In this document: one piece after another, positions 52,320-63,371 of the stretch
Position numbering within the stretch: the first letter of the stretch is position 1
Layout of the letters: the number at the start of each line of letters is the position of its first letter
Source of the DNA: Chryseobacterium sp. PMSZPI
GTDB lineage: Bacteria; Bacteroidota; Bacteroidia; Flavobacteriales; Weeksellaceae
Reading direction: 5' to 3'
NCBI RefSeq assembly: GCF_002835665.1
Contig: NZ_PIZV01000077.1
Coordinates: forward strand, 42,856 to 106,855
DNA length: 64,000 nucleotides
Translations under genes and position numbers: made by a program
Notes under the pieces: model-generated
Seen by the model: only the letters and a program-made list of their open reading frames with translations
Told to the model about the DNA's origin: nothing
The model's database searches: none

Positions 52320-53615
52320 ATGAAAAAAAAGACATTTATGAAATCCGGATGTTTCCTGTTGACAATACTGGGTGTTCAACTATGTTATTCGCAAAAATTT
52401 AATCCGCATCAATTTACAGTCAACGGCTATATAAGAACAGGAATAGGGTGGACAGACGGTGGGCAGATGGTTAATTTTACTACTCCTGAAAATCAACATA
52501 AATTTAGAATGGGAAATGAGGCCAACCATTACGGAGAGCTTCAATTCAATTATAAGTATAGGAATAAAGATTCTGTTAATTTATATGAGGTTACCTATAT
52601 GATGGCCAAGTATATTCCTTATGGAGGTGATGAATATAAACAGTTTCCGGAAACAAGCCAGTTGTATGGTAAAATCAATAAAGTAGTTAAGAATGCCAAT
52701 CTATGGATAGGAAAGAGGTACTATGATCGTAGAAATGTTGAGTCATTAGATTACTTCTGGATCAATTCTGCACAAAACTCTCAACTGGGCGTTGGAATAG
52801 AGAATTATCAGGTGAAAAATTCAGGAAATTTAAATTTGGCATTATTAAGATTTAAATATGGTAAGAATGATTCCCATTCCTATGTGGCAGATTTTAGGTA
52901 TTTAGATGTTCCGGTTTCTGAGCATTCAAAGCTTAATTTTTTAGGACAATATAGTGTCAAAACTGAAGATGAAATCCTAAATACTCCAAGGTGTTCTGGG
53001 TATGCCTTTGGTGGATGGTGGACTTATTCTAAAGACCATATTACTCATACCTCTACCGTATTATTTCGAAAAGGAAGTTCTATTGTAGAAAGTCCTTATA
53101 GCGGAAAAACAATATCGGAATTTGCTGATGGAAAGGGGATGTATGATCTCGATCGTGCCAATTCACTGGATATCATCAATAATTTTGTATATGATGATAA
53201 AAGAAGACATGCTATACAGGGATCACTTACTTATCAATATAGAGATTATGGGATTGGAAATGTCACAGAAAACGGACTCTTACTTGATAACAAATCTGCT
53301 AAAAATTGGTTTAGCGTTGGATTTCGATATTTATATTATATCAATAAACATTTCAACCTTGCTCTGGAAGCCGGTAATGACTACATGAAAAGCAATAAAA
53401 CCGGTATAGAGGGAAGTTTACAGAAAATTACATTTTCGCCTCAGATTTCTTGGGATTACGGATACTTTTCCAGACCTGTTTTAAGGCCGTTTATTACCTA
53501 TGCACATTGGTCGGACAGTTTTGTAGGAATGACCGGAACTTCAAATTTTAATATGAAATTACTCAATAAAAACCATGGAATTTCTTTTGGTCTCCAATTC
53601 GAAATTTGGTGGTAA
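52320..53615 (+). CDS. Maltoporin (LamB)-like carbohydrate porin
   Basis: The 431-aa protein has a signal peptide (to about residue 24, CYSQ) and an outer-membrane barrel. FTVNGYIRTGIGWTDGGQMVNF, cut here before its end, and KFRMGNEANHYGELQF are the LamB-family start motifs; the last residue is tryptophan (FEIWW), as expected for barrel insertion. The sugar specificity cannot be read from the sequence. No kinase or transporter gene lies next to it. Confidence 0.82.
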   Translation: MKKKTFMKSGCFLLTILGVQLCYSQKFNPHQFTVNGYIRTGIGWTDGGQMVNFTTPENQHKFRMGNEANHYGELQFNYKYRNKDSVNLYEVTYMMAKYIPYGGDEYKQFPETSQLYGKINKVVKNANLWIGKRYYDRRNVESLDYFWINSAQNSQLGVGIENYQVKNSGNLNLALLRFKYGKNDSHSYVADFRYLDVPVSEHSKLNFLGQYSVKTEDEILNTPRCSGYAFGGWWTYSKDHITHTSTVLFRKGSSIVESPYSGKTISEFADGKGMYDLDRANSLDIINNFVYDDKRRHAIQGSLTYQYRDYGIGNVTENGLLLDNKSAKNWFSVGFRYLYYINKHFNLALEAGNDYMKSNKTGIEGSLQKITFSPQISWDYGYFSRPVLRPFITYAHWSDSFVGMTGTSNFNMKLLNKNHGISFGLQFEIWW

Positions 53616-53810
53616 ATGATAACCTCCGGATAAGATATTATTTTTTAATAATAAATATTGATATTGGGAAACTAATAATTTTTGAAGTATTTTGTTTTTC
53701 TGTTAATTCCTTGAATTCTCATTTTAAATTTAAGTTAAAAATCATTCGTACGTGAAATGAAAACATTAATTAGTTTAAATTACTATATTTGGGTGTTTTA
53801 AAAATTAATA

Positions 53811-54395
53811 ATGATATTTTCTTTACAAGGCACTGTTCAAGAACTTACGCCTACCTACGCAGTAATCAATGTACAAGGAGTTGGATACTATGTGGGAATC
53901 AGTTTAATGACCTCACAGACGCTGGTTTTGAATCAGCAGACTTTTTTATTTATCCAACAAATCATCCGTGAAGATGCCCATCTTCTCTTTGGATTTAACA
54001 CTCGTTCCGAAAAAGAAATGTTCAATCTGTTAATAAGCGTTAACGGAGTAGGAGCAGTCTCTGCCCTTATTTTGCTATCGACATTAAGCCTTGATGAAAT
54101 TGCCTCTGCAATACTTTCAGGGAATAGTGCTTTGATTCAAAAAGCAAAAGGAATTGGTGCTAAAACTGCCGAAAGAATTATTGTTGACCTTAAAGATAAA
54201 GTCCAGAAATTCAGCGGTCACGCCGAGAATATTTCTGTGTTGGTGGATAATAAAATTAAGGAAGAATCGTTATCTGCATTAGAAGTTTTAGGGATTCCTA
54301 AGCGAGCGAGCGAGAAGATTGCCGATAAAATATTGAAACAAAATCCAAGTATCTCAGTTGAAGAATTGGTTAAACAAATTTTAAAAAACATTTAA
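53811..54395 (+). CDS. ruvA: Holliday junction branch migration protein RuvA
   Basis: RuvA binds four-way DNA junctions and recruits the RuvB motor. The 194-aa length is normal. The OB-fold start MIFSLQGTVQELTPTYAVINV, cut to its core, the acidic region around REDAHLLFGF, and helix-hairpin-helix segments VNGVGAVSALILLS and GIGAKTAERIIVDLK are present. It ends 3 bases before the sprA start, an arrangement that is common in Flavobacteria. Confidence 0.95.
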   Translation: MIFSLQGTVQELTPTYAVINVQGVGYYVGISLMTSQTLVLNQQTFLFIQQIIREDAHLLFGFNTRSEKEMFNLLISVNGVGAVSALILLSTLSLDEIASAILSGNSALIQKAKGIGAKTAERIIVDLKDKVQKFSGHAENISVLVDNKIKEESLSALEVLGIPKRASEKIADKILKQNPSISVEELVKQILKNI

Positions 54396-54398
54396 CAT

Positions 54399-57300
54399 TT
54401 GGTGGCGAATAATAAGCATCTTAACATATTTTTGTTCCTGTCGTTTTTATGCATGTCTGTAAGTGCCTTTGCACAACAGGTGAAAGATACAGCGATTATC
54501 CGAAAAGAATATGAAGTGGCCGACCCTACAAGGTACGAAGCCTACTACGATATAAAAACCGGGATGTACTATGTATATCCTAAAATCGGAAATACCATTA
54601 CAGGTCCTCCTACAGCAATGTCTCCGGAAGAGTATAAAGAATACATGCTCGCTACCCAGACAAAAGCTTATTACAAGGAGAAATCCGACAAATACAATCT
54701 TCTCTTCAGAAAAGATAAAACCGACGCCAGGAAAAAAGGCCTCATTCCTTCTCTACTTATCAATAACAAACTTTTCGAAACGATCTTTGGTGGAAATAAA
54801 ATTGAAATTATTCCTTCAGGATATGCATCTCTGGATTTTGCAGGGCTTTATCAGAAGATCGACAACCCAATGATTCTGCCACAAAACAGGACCAGTTTCA
54901 CTTTTGATATTGATCAGAGAATTCAGCTGGGTTTATTGGGGAAAGTGGGAGAAAATCTACAACTAAAAGCCAATTATGATACGCAAAGTGGTTTCGCCTT
55001 CGAAAACAGAATGAACATCGCCTGGCAGGCAAAAGGAAGTTGGAAAGACCTTCAGCAGAAAGGTCTTGGGAATGTAGATAAACCCAATGAAGGAGGTGAA
55101 GATAAAATTATTAAAAGAGTCGAATTTGGTAATGTAAATCTGCCACTTTCCACAAGTTTAATTCGTGGTTCGCAGTCATTGTTTGGGGTTAAAGCAGAGT
55201 TTCAGTTAGGGAAAACCTTTGGAACGGTTGTTCTTTCTCAACAACAAGGGGAAGCCCGAAATATTGTTGTACAAGGAGGTGGAGTGATGAACAACTTCAA
55301 GGTCAATGCAATCGATTATGAAGACAATCAGCACTACTTTTTAGGACATTATTTCCTGGATAAATATGATGGAGCATTAGTTAATTATCCACAAATCAAT
55401 TCTACCATCAATATTACCCGATTGGAAGTATGGGTATTGGATCAGGGAAATAGTAACCTGGCTTATCAAAAAAGTATTATCGGGATCAGGGATTTGGGAG
55501 AAAGTCCTGGAATATTACCGGATAACTCGCTGAACGGATTATATGACGCAGTTTCTACTACTGCCGGAACCAGAGAACCGGGTAAAAATTATGCTCCTGT
55601 TTTCCAAGGGCAGACTCTTCCGGGAAGTACACAACCATATGATAATGGGGAGCAATTTATCTTTAATACCAAAGCAAGACGACTTAATGCTAATGAGTAT
55701 ACCATGCAACCGCAGTTGGGATATATTTCATTAAATCAAAGGCTTAATGAAAACCAGCTTTTAGCAGTTTCTTATTCATATACGGTTAACGGAAGCAATA
55801 AAGTTTACAAAGTAGGGGAGTTTTCGGAAGAAAGTTCTGTGTTAGTTACTAAGGTGTTAAGACCAAACAATAAAGTGAATGTACAATCTCCAATGTGGGA
55901 TCTGATGATGAAGAACGTATATTCTTTGGATGCGGGACAGGTAGCAAAAGATGGTTTCATTCTTAACGTATATTACAGAGATCAAAAAACCGGAGGTAAA
56001 GTAAACTATCTTCCGGATACTCAGGTTCAGAACCTGAATTTATTGAAATTGTTCAATTGGGACCGCCTCAATATGAATGGAGATATTCAGAATAATAAGG
56101 ATGGTAGTACGGGAGATGGAATGTTTGACTTTGTTAATGGGATTACCATCAGACCTGAAAATGGAAAAGTTATTTTTACCAAAGTTCAACCGTTCGGTAA
56201 TTATATGCAAAATGTATTGGGAAGTAATGATCCGCAATATGTTTTTCATGATCTATACGATAAACAAAAACAGGATGCTACTGCCAGTAATCTAGCCCAA
56301 AGATATACGATGGAAGGTCGTTATAAAGGAACACAGGGGCAGGGTATTTCTTTAGGAGCAGTTAACGTCCCACAAGGATCTGTAAAAGTTTCAGCAAACG
56401 GAGTTCAGCTTACAGAAGGAGTAGACTATACGGTAGATTATATGCTGGGAACGGTTACGATTATTAATGAAAACGTAAAGCAATCGGGACAAGCAATTAA
56501 TATTTCATTAGAAAATCAATTGACATTTAATACCCAAAGAAAAAGATTCCTAGGATTAAACCTGGAAAGGAGATTTAATGAACACTTTATCTTAGGAGGA
56601 ACCGTCGTTAATTATTCGGAATCCCCACTTACTCAAAAAGTAAATTATGGACAGGAAGCAGTAAATAATACAATGGCAGGGATCAATTTGATGTATAACA
56701 ATCAAGCTCCTTACCTTACAAGATTTACAGATAAGCTTCCTTTGATAAAAACTGAAGCTCCATCCAATATCAATTTCAAGATGGAGGCAGCTTACTTACT
56801 TCCGGGATTGAATAAAGGAACCAATAATCAGTCTTATATTGATGACTTTGAACAAACCACTTCTAAAATATCATTAAAAGAGCCTGCGGCTTGGAGCTTA
56901 GCTTCAAGACCGGAGAAAAATAATTCTGCACCATTCAATGGAGCGCCTGCCAACGATGATTTGACAAGTGGCTATGGAAGAGGATTGTTATCTTGGTATA
57001 ATATTGACCCTAGATTCTGGGGAGTAGGAGGAAAGGCCCCATCCGGAGTTACTCAACAATCCGTATCTAACCACGCTTCGAGAAGAGTACAATATTCTGA
57101 GATTTATAATAACAGGGATTTTGTGGCAGGAGAGCAAACCTTTACGAATACTTTTGATATCTCTTATTATCCTCAGGAAAGGGGACCATACAATGTGAAT
57201 ACCGGATCAGAATCGGCTCAAAACAGATGGGCCGGTATTATGAGATCTATTAGTGTACCTAACTTTGTTACTTCCAATATCGAATATGTTGAATTCTGGA

Positions 57301-60300
57301 TGATGGATCCATATGCAGACGGAAATCAATTAGGAACTAATGCCAGAATGTTATTACATTTAGGAAACGTGTCCGAGGATGTTCTGAAAGATGGTAAGCT
57401 GTTGTATGAAAACGGTCTTCCGACACCGGGAACACCTTCGTCTACTACCAGTTCAAATTGGGGAGTACAACCCAAACAACCCCCTATTCTTTATGCATTC
57501 TCTTCAGAAGGGGATAATAGAAAAGCACAGGATACAGGATATGATGGTTTGACTTCTGATCAGGAATCGATGAAATTCGGGAATACATTTGTGAATCCGA
57601 TTACCAATATCGTAGACCCTGCAGTAGATGACTTTGTTTTCTATATGTCGGATAAATTTACAGGAAATCAGGCGGCTTCTGTTGTTCAGAGATATAAATA
57701 CTTTAGAAATCCTGAAGGAAACTCAGAAGCGAACTCATTAAATGTTGCTTCACAAACTCCGGATGCAGAAGATATCAACAAAGATTATAACCTTGATCAA
57801 ACTGAGAGTTATAACGAATATATTGTAAAACTAGATCAAGCGAGTCTTTCATTAGGCCAGAACAATATCGTAGATGTTAAAACTGTAAAAGCTAATTTCC
57901 AAAATGGACAATCTTCAGAGGTGAAATGGTATTTGTTCAGAATACCGGTTTCCAAATTTGATGGAGATGGAGCTGAGGGAGAACGTAATGCATCGGTACT
58001 TAATAATGTAAGATTTGCAAGATTAATGCTAACAGGATTTGAGCAAACATCAACTTTAAGATTCGGGACAATGGATCTTGTAAGATCAGACTGGAGAAGG
58101 TATCCAAATAAAATTGCCAGTGAACTTGTTACAGCTCCGGAAGAAGGAACAGGTGGAGGAGCTACAATGAATAATAACTTTGAAGTAGGAAGTGTAAATA
58201 TTGAAGAGAATGCTTTAAATACACCTCCATATGTATTGCCTCCGGGAATTGACAGACAAGTTTTGAGTGGAAATGCCGGGGTTCAAAGACAAAATGAAGC
58301 TTCTCTTTATATGAAAGTGACTGATCTTAACTCAGAAGCTAGAGGGGTTTTTAAAAATACATCACTGGATATGAGAAGATATAAGAAGTTAAAACTTTTT
58401 GTACATGCTCATGATCCTGCAAATAGAGATAAAAATGTAGGAAAAATAGATCCTAGAACTAAATTTTTCATTCGTTTTGGGAATGATGCTACGGATAACT
58501 ATTATGAATATGAATCTTCTTTATTGCTTACAAGTACAACCGCAACGGCGCCAATGGAAATCTGGCCAATGGAAAATACTATTGAATTTGATATTCAGAG
58601 TTTTGTAGATGCCAAGATAAGAAGAGATAAAAATTCTGCTATCAAGATAACAGATAGAACACTAGACCCGGTATTTGCACAGGCTAATCCCGGAGGAATT
58701 AAAGATATCTATATCAAAGGACGTCCAAGCTTAGGTAATGTTACAACCATCATGATTGGGGTAAGAAATGCAGACAGGACAGCCGGCGCTATGACCCGGG
58801 TTCTTTGGGTGAATGAGATTCGTCTTTCTGAAATTGAAAACGATGGAGGGTACGCAGGAAACGCAAGTTTAAATTTCAACTTAGGAGATTTTGCAACGGT
58901 GAATACCAACGCTTCCTATACATCAGTAGGTTTTGGAAATATAGATTCAAAACCGGCGGAAAGAAACCAATCTACTCAATCGGCATTTAGTATCAATACG
59001 GCAATCAATGTAGATAAATTATTACCGGAAAAGACAGGAGTGAAAATTCCTTTGAATTATTCCTATTCACAGACGATAGAAGATCCGAAATACAATCCTT
59101 TGGATACCGATGTTGAATTTAGTAAAGCTCCTAATAAAGAGCAATTGAAAAAAGTAGCGAGAACATATACTCAACAAAGAAGTATAGGAGTTGTTAACAT
59201 GCGTAAAGAAAGGGTTAATCAAAATAAAAAACCTAAGTTCTATGATGTTGAAAACATCTCCGTTACTGCTGTTTATAATGATGATTATTTTAGGGATATC
59301 TATACCAAGAGAAACTATAGACAATACTTGAGAGGGTATATTGATTATAATTATACCTTCAAGCCATGGGTGGTGAAGCCTTTCAATAAAATGATCAGCG
59401 ATACCGCAAAATCCACTAAATATCTGAAATGGGTTAAAGAATTTAACTTCAATCCAATTCCTACAAGGTTATCTTTCAGAACAGAAATTGACAGAAATTA
59501 CAATGAACTTGAATTTAGAAATGTAGAAGCCATTCTGGGAGGAAATACAACCGGAAATTTTGATGCAATCAGAAACAGAAACTTCTATTTCGGATGGCAG
59601 TATGGTTTAGGATTCAACTTTTCAAAATCACTAAAATTAGAAATTAATTCCGCAACAAGAACATTGAATGATAATGTTGATGTCAATACAATGGATAGCA
59701 AGTCTATCTTTGGAAATGTATTCAGAGCGGGTAGACCGGTGTTATACAATCATAGAGTACAATTAAACTATAAGTTGCCATTCCAATATCTTCCATATTT
59801 GGACTTCATTGATGCAGAATTAGGATATGGATTTACTTACAACTGGAATGCAAGATCTACAGCATTGCTGTCAAGTCCAAATGGATCTTTAGGATCAGTA
59901 GGGCAAAATACCAATGTGATCCAGGCTACAGCTACAGCTGATATTCCGAAGTTCTTTGGACAGTTTAAATATTTTAAAAATATTGCTGCAAAACTTCAGA
60001 AACGTAAACAGGAAATTGACTCCTTGAATAATGTATATACAAAACAATGGGAAAAGAACAGATACAGATATAAGAGCTATAAATTCAAGAATAAGTTATC
60101 TGTGCTTCAAAGTGCGGCCTTCTTCCTGACTTCCTTCAAACAATTGGATGTCAACTATACTGAAAATAATGGTACAGTACTTCCAGGGTTATTATCAGCT
60201 CCAAACTGGTATGGGTACGGACAGACTTTAGGAGGACCTACATTAGGTTTCTTATTGGGATCGCAAGCAGATATTAGAAGAATCGTTATGGAAAATGGAT

Positions 60301-61493
60301 GGGTAAGTGACTCTCCATATATGACGGATCCATATGTGAGAACATCAACTAAAGAATTAAGAGCAAATCTACAGATTGTACCGATGAATGATTTTAGAAT
60401 TGATTTTAATGTCTTGCATAATTTTAACAATAGTTTCTCCCATTCAGGATTTAATTATGTAGATCCTGTAACCAATATGCCTGATTCTAATTTTACTTTT
60501 GCTAATGACCTTATCACTTATTCTAATTCTACGATGCTTTTGAAAACCTCGTTTAAAGATGGTCAAGCAGTTTATCAAACAATTAGAGAAAATGCAAGGG
60601 CGTTCTCTCAGCAATTAGCTGGCCCGGGTGCAGTTATAGATAATGATGGATTTGCCAAACATTATAGTATTGCTAATGCTTATGTTTTGATTCCTGCATT
60701 CAGAGCAGCGATGGAAGGAAAATCAGTAACACCAATAGGAAATCCTAAAAAATCAGGCTTCCCATTGCCAAACTGGAGAATTACGTATTCTGGGCTAAAA
60801 AATATTCCAATAATTAATGGACAGTTCTCAAAATTTGATATTCTCCATGGTTATACGGCAACTTATACAGCTTCCGGGATTCAAAGTAATATTGACTATA
60901 AAGGTAATGAAGGAGGATATTATCAATCGATAGATGCCTCTGGTAATGTGGTTAAAAATGACGGTGATAAGATTAATCCTTATACATTCGCACAAGTAGG
61001 TTATGTAGAATCATTCGCACCACTTATTGGAGTAGATGTAACCATGAGAAATAATATGCAGTTTGGTTTACAGTACAATAGAAATAGAATGATGATGTTA
61101 GGATTAGTTAATCATACTATTACCGAAGATGCCAACACAGAATATGTGGTTAGGCTTGGTTATATTATCCGAAATTTCAGATTAGGTGCCACTACCGTAC
61201 GAAGAGGAACAAAAGGAAAAGGAAGTGACCTTAACATCAGAGGAGATATTTCATTAAGAGACAGCAAAACGTCTATCATGAATATTTTATTAAATGATTC
61301 ACAGATCACAGGAGGGCAGAGACTTTTAAATATTAAACTTTCCGCAGACTACAATGTCTCTGAAAATCTAAACTTAAGAGTATTCTATGAGCAAATGACC
61401 TCTAAATATAAAATCTCAACAGCCTTCCCGCTGTCTACGATTAGAGCGGGTATTTCTGCAACATTTACCTTTGGAGACTCCGGTGGATTCTAA
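54399..61493 (+). CDS. sprA: Type IX secretion outer-membrane translocon SprA
   Basis: SprA forms the giant outer-membrane pore of the type IX secretion system and is needed for gliding and secretion. The 2364-aa length matches known SprA proteins (about 2400). A signal peptide lies near the start (LFLSFLCMSVSAFAQ). The remainder has many barrel strands separated by large loops, for example the IDQRIQLGLLGKVGENLQLK and FGNVNLPLSTSLIRGSQSLFG segments near the N-terminus. Start choice is uncertain: TTG 54399 or GTG 54402. The gene follows ruvA by 3 bases. Other T9SS core genes are not in the window. Confidence 0.95.
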   Translation: MVANNKHLNIFLFLSFLCMSVSAFAQQVKDTAIIRKEYEVADPTRYEAYYDIKTGMYYVYPKIGNTITGPPTAMSPEEYKEYMLATQTKAYYKEKSDKYNLLFRKDKTDARKKGLIPSLLINNKLFETIFGGNKIEIIPSGYASLDFAGLYQKIDNPMILPQNRTSFTFDIDQRIQLGLLGKVGENLQLKANYDTQSGFAFENRMNIAWQAKGSWKDLQQKGLGNVDKPNEGGEDKIIKRVEFGNVNLPLSTSLIRGSQSLFGVKAEFQLGKTFGTVVLSQQQGEARNIVVQGGGVMNNFKVNAIDYEDNQHYFLGHYFLDKYDGALVNYPQINSTINITRLEVWVLDQGNSNLAYQKSIIGIRDLGESPGILPDNSLNGLYDAVSTTAGTREPGKNYAPVFQGQTLPGSTQPYDNGEQFIFNTKARRLNANEYTMQPQLGYISLNQRLNENQLLAVSYSYTVNGSNKVYKVGEFSEESSVLVTKVLRPNNKVNVQSPMWDLMMKNVYSLDAGQVAKDGFILNVYYRDQKTGGKVNYLPDTQVQNLNLLKLFNWDRLNMNGDIQNNKDGSTGDGMFDFVNGITIRPENGKVIFTKVQPFGNYMQNVLGSNDPQYVFHDLYDKQKQDATASNLAQRYTMEGRYKGTQGQGISLGAVNVPQGSVKVSANGVQLTEGVDYTVDYMLGTVTIINENVKQSGQAINISLENQLTFNTQRKRFLGLNLERRFNEHFILGGTVVNYSESPLTQKVNYGQEAVNNTMAGINLMYNNQAPYLTRFTDKLPLIKTEAPSNINFKMEAAYLLPGLNKGTNNQSYIDDFEQTTSKISLKEPAAWSLASRPEKNNSAPFNGAPANDDLTSGYGRGLLSWYNIDPRFWGVGGKAPSGVTQQSVSNHASRRVQYSEIYNNRDFVAGEQTFTNTFDISYYPQERGPYNVNTGSESAQNRWAGIMRSISVPNFVTSNIEYVEFWMMDPYADGNQLGTNARMLLHLGNVSEDVLKDGKLLYENGLPTPGTPSSTTSSNWGVQPKQPPILYAFSSEGDNRKAQDTGYDGLTSDQESMKFGNTFVNPITNIVDPAVDDFVFYMSDKFTGNQAASVVQRYKYFRNPEGNSEANSLNVASQTPDAEDINKDYNLDQTESYNEYIVKLDQASLSLGQNNIVDVKTVKANFQNGQSSEVKWYLFRIPVSKFDGDGAEGERNASVLNNVRFARLMLTGFEQTSTLRFGTMDLVRSDWRRYPNKIASELVTAPEEGTGGGATMNNNFEVGSVNIEENALNTPPYVLPPGIDRQVLSGNAGVQRQNEASLYMKVTDLNSEARGVFKNTSLDMRRYKKLKLFVHAHDPANRDKNVGKIDPRTKFFIRFGNDATDNYYEYESSLLLTSTTATAPMEIWPMENTIEFDIQSFVDAKIRRDKNSAIKITDRTLDPVFAQANPGGIKDIYIKGRPSLGNVTTIMIGVRNADRTAGAMTRVLWVNEIRLSEIENDGGYAGNASLNFNLGDFATVNTNASYTSVGFGNIDSKPAERNQSTQSAFSINTAINVDKLLPEKTGVKIPLNYSYSQTIEDPKYNPLDTDVEFSKAPNKEQLKKVARTYTQQRSIGVVNMRKERVNQNKKPKFYDVENISVTAVYNDDYFRDIYTKRNYRQYLRGYIDYNYTFKPWVVKPFNKMISDTAKSTKYLKWVKEFNFNPIPTRLSFRTEIDRNYNELEFRNVEAILGGNTTGNFDAIRNRNFYFGWQYGLGFNFSKSLKLEINSATRTLNDNVDVNTMDSKSIFGNVFRAGRPVLYNHRVQLNYKLPFQYLPYLDFIDAELGYGFTYNWNARSTALLSSPNGSLGSVGQNTNVIQATATADIPKFFGQFKYFKNIAAKLQKRKQEIDSLNNVYTKQWEKNRYRYKSYKFKNKLSVLQSAAFFLTSFKQLDVNYTENNGTVLPGLLSAPNWYGYGQTLGGPTLGFLLGSQADIRRIVMENGWVSDSPYMTDPYVRTSTKELRANLQIVPMNDFRIDFNVLHNFNNSFSHSGFNYVDPVTNMPDSNFTFANDLITYSNSTMLLKTSFKDGQAVYQTIRENARAFSQQLAGPGAVIDNDGFAKHYSIANAYVLIPAFRAAMEGKSVTPIGNPKKSGFPLPNWRITYSGLKNIPIINGQFSKFDILHGYTATYTASGIQSNIDYKGNEGGYYQSIDASGNVVKNDGDKINPYTFAQVGYVESFAPLIGVDVTMRNNMQFGLQYNRNRMMMLGLVNHTITEDANTEYVVRLGYIIRNFRLGATTVRRGTKGKGSDLNIRGDISLRDSKTSIMNILLNDSQITGGQRLLNIKLSADYNVSENLNLRVFYEQMTSKYKISTAFPLSTIRAGISATFTFGDSGGF

Positions 61494-61513
61494 AATAACA
61501 TAAACTTTATAGT

Positions 61514-61551
61514 AAAGCCTCTTTCTTTTTTAGAAGGAGGCTTTAATTTTC
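61514..61551 (+). terminator. Terminator after sprA
   Basis: AAAGCCTC and GAGGCTTT form an 8-bp stem with further pairing inside (TTCTTTTTTAGAAG), followed by AATTTT. Confidence 0.8.
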
Positions 61552-61613
61552 ATTAATAATACCATATTTGTAGATTTTAACATTATTTTTGCAACTTATT
61601 AATTCAAGAAACC

Positions 61614-62840
61614 ATGAGAAAAATTATTTCGCCCATTTTTTTTATTGTGTCTGGTCTGTTTATGGCACAAAATCTTACTCCCACGGCATCTATTTCAGGT
61701 GCAGGATCCGCTGATAACTTTAAAGGAGGGTATACGTTTGCTTATGCAACCTCCGGAACCCCCTGGAATGGTTCGCTCTTAAGTTTTGGAGGTTTTAATA
61801 GTAATAATTATGATACGCAGTTAAGTGCAGATTATGGACCTAATGGAGGAGGTCATATTTCCTTTAGAACAAAGAACGGAGATACCAATGTTTGGAATTC
61901 TTGGTATGAATTAGCCACCAAAAAAGCTAATGATTTTATAGGAAATCAAACCATCATGGGAAACCTGGGGATTGGTACTGCTACACCCGTTGAAAAACTT
62001 ACTATATCTGGCGGACATACAGGTTCTATGATTTTATTGAATTCTTCCGGAGATGGAGGAAATAGTCCTGCCAACCTTACACTTTGGGCTTCGGAGCCAC
62101 AAGAAACTTATACAGGAGTAGGAATTGGTAATAACGTGAAGAATTATAACCCTGGCAATAACCAAGTGTTTCCTCGTATCAATACAAGTACAGGAGGATC
62201 ATATATGAGATTATTGGACAACCAGATTAATTTTAACCTGATTTCTAATACAGGAGATAATAAGCAAATGGCTACTTTAGTTAGAGATAAGTTTGAAGTA
62301 GGAGGTTGGTTGGCTTCTCAAGCAAACTCAAATGAAGGAGGAGCAATTATTTTAGAAAACTCTTCAAAATTATCTCCCAATACGGCTAGAAAATGGGTTT
62401 TGTACAACATGACAGGGAGCTACGGAAATGCTTTGCAATTTTGGAGCTATTCTCATGATGGAGCAATGTATGGTTCTAAGTTAACACTTTCAGATACGGG
62501 TAATATGGCCTTATATGGGAAACTTGAAGCTAAGGAAGTAAAAGTAACCCTGACACCAACAGCTGATTTTGTATTTGATGAAAACTATGATTTATTAAAA
62601 CTAGATGCTGTTGAAAAACACATCAAAGAAAAAAAACACCTTCCGGAAATTGCATCTGCCAAAGAAATGGAAAAGGAGGGAGTAAACGTAGGTGAGTTTC
62701 AGATTAAGTTATTGCAGAAAATAGAAGAACTTACCCTATATACTATCGAACAGAATAAACAGTTGAAAAAGCTTCAGAATGACAATGAAATGCTAAAATC
62801 TGAAGTTAACAAATTAAAGAAGAACAATAAGTACAGGTAA
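61614..62840 (+). CDS. Exported tail-fibre-like protein with C-terminal coiled coil
   Basis: The 408-aa protein has a signal peptide (MRKIISPIFFIVSGLFMAQ). The N-terminal part resembles pyocin-knob/tail-fibre folds (DTNVWNSWYELATKK), then GNLGIGTATPVEKLTISG, a motif common in Bacteroidetes fibre proteins. The end has KEKKHLPEIASAKEMEKEGVN, cut here, and a coiled coil (KLLQKIEELTLYTIEQNKQ). This matches endosialidase-chaperone-like proteins often found in flavobacteria. It is likely a trimeric surface or exported fibre. It is not clearly part of a prophage. Confidence 0.78.
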   Translation: MRKIISPIFFIVSGLFMAQNLTPTASISGAGSADNFKGGYTFAYATSGTPWNGSLLSFGGFNSNNYDTQLSADYGPNGGGHISFRTKNGDTNVWNSWYELATKKANDFIGNQTIMGNLGIGTATPVEKLTISGGHTGSMILLNSSGDGGNSPANLTLWASEPQETYTGVGIGNNVKNYNPGNNQVFPRINTSTGGSYMRLLDNQINFNLISNTGDNKQMATLVRDKFEVGGWLASQANSNEGGAIILENSSKLSPNTARKWVLYNMTGSYGNALQFWSYSHDGAMYGSKLTLSDTGNMALYGKLEAKEVKVTLTPTADFVFDENYDLLKLDAVEKHIKEKKHLPEIASAKEMEKEGVNVGEFQIKLLQKIEELTLYTIEQNKQLKKLQNDNEMLKSEVNKLKKNNKYR

Positions 62841-62879
62841 TAATTTTACCACAATAAATAAAAACTTTTTAATATCCGG

Positions 62880-62907
62880 AATCGCTGCTCCAGCAACGAT
62901 TTTTTAT
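62880..62907 (+). terminator. Terminator before gcvH
   Basis: AATCG-CTGC and GCAA-CGATT pair around a short loop (TCCA), followed by a TTTTTTA run. Confidence 0.75.
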
Positions 62908-62993
62908 TTCCATTCAAAATTTCAGAAAGATGCCTATTAAGGCTTTGAACGTTTTATAATTTTGAATACATTTGTAAAAATAAAAATTTAAAA

Positions 62994-63371
62994 ATGAACA
63001 CACCATCAGAATTAAAGTACACTAAAGATCACGAATGGATCAAGATTGAAGGTAATGTTGCTACAATCGGTATTACAGACTTTGCTCAAGGAGAACTTGG
63101 AGACATCGTATACGTAGATGTAGATACTGTTGACGATGAACTTAATGGAGGAGACGTTTTCGGAAGTGTAGAAGCGGTAAAAACTGTTTCAGACTTATTC
63201 TTACCAATTTCAGGGAAAGTTATTGAATTCAATTCGGAATTAGAAGATCAACCAGAGTTGTTGAATACAGATCCTTATGGAAACGGATGGATTATTAAAC
63301 TAGAAGTTGCTGATGGAGCAGACCAGTCTGAATTACTTTCTGCAGAAGATTACCAGGCTATCATTGGATAA
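62994..63371 (+). CDS. gcvH: Glycine cleavage system H protein
   Basis: GcvH carries the lipoyl arm that shuttles the aminomethyl group in glycine cleavage. The 125-aa protein has the start [20 protein letters not shown], the GDIVYVDV segment and the lipoylated lysine in [12 protein letters not shown]. The length is normal. It overlaps the VanZ gene by 8 bases. Confidence 0.96.
   Translation: MNTPSELKYTKDHEWIKIEGNVATIGITDFAQGELGDIVYVDVDTVDDELNGGDVFGSVEAVKTVSDLFLPISGKVIEFNSELEDQPELLNTDPYGNGWIIKLEVADGADQSELLSAEDYQAIIG

Noticed and set aside
54571..54873. Plus-strand ORF inside sprA in another frame
   Set aside because: It is covered by the long uninterrupted sprA frame and has no own signature.
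61614..62840. Prophage remnant suggested by the tail-fibre-like gene
   Set aside because: No other phage genes lie nearby and the protein has a signal peptide, so a chromosomal fibre protein is more likely.
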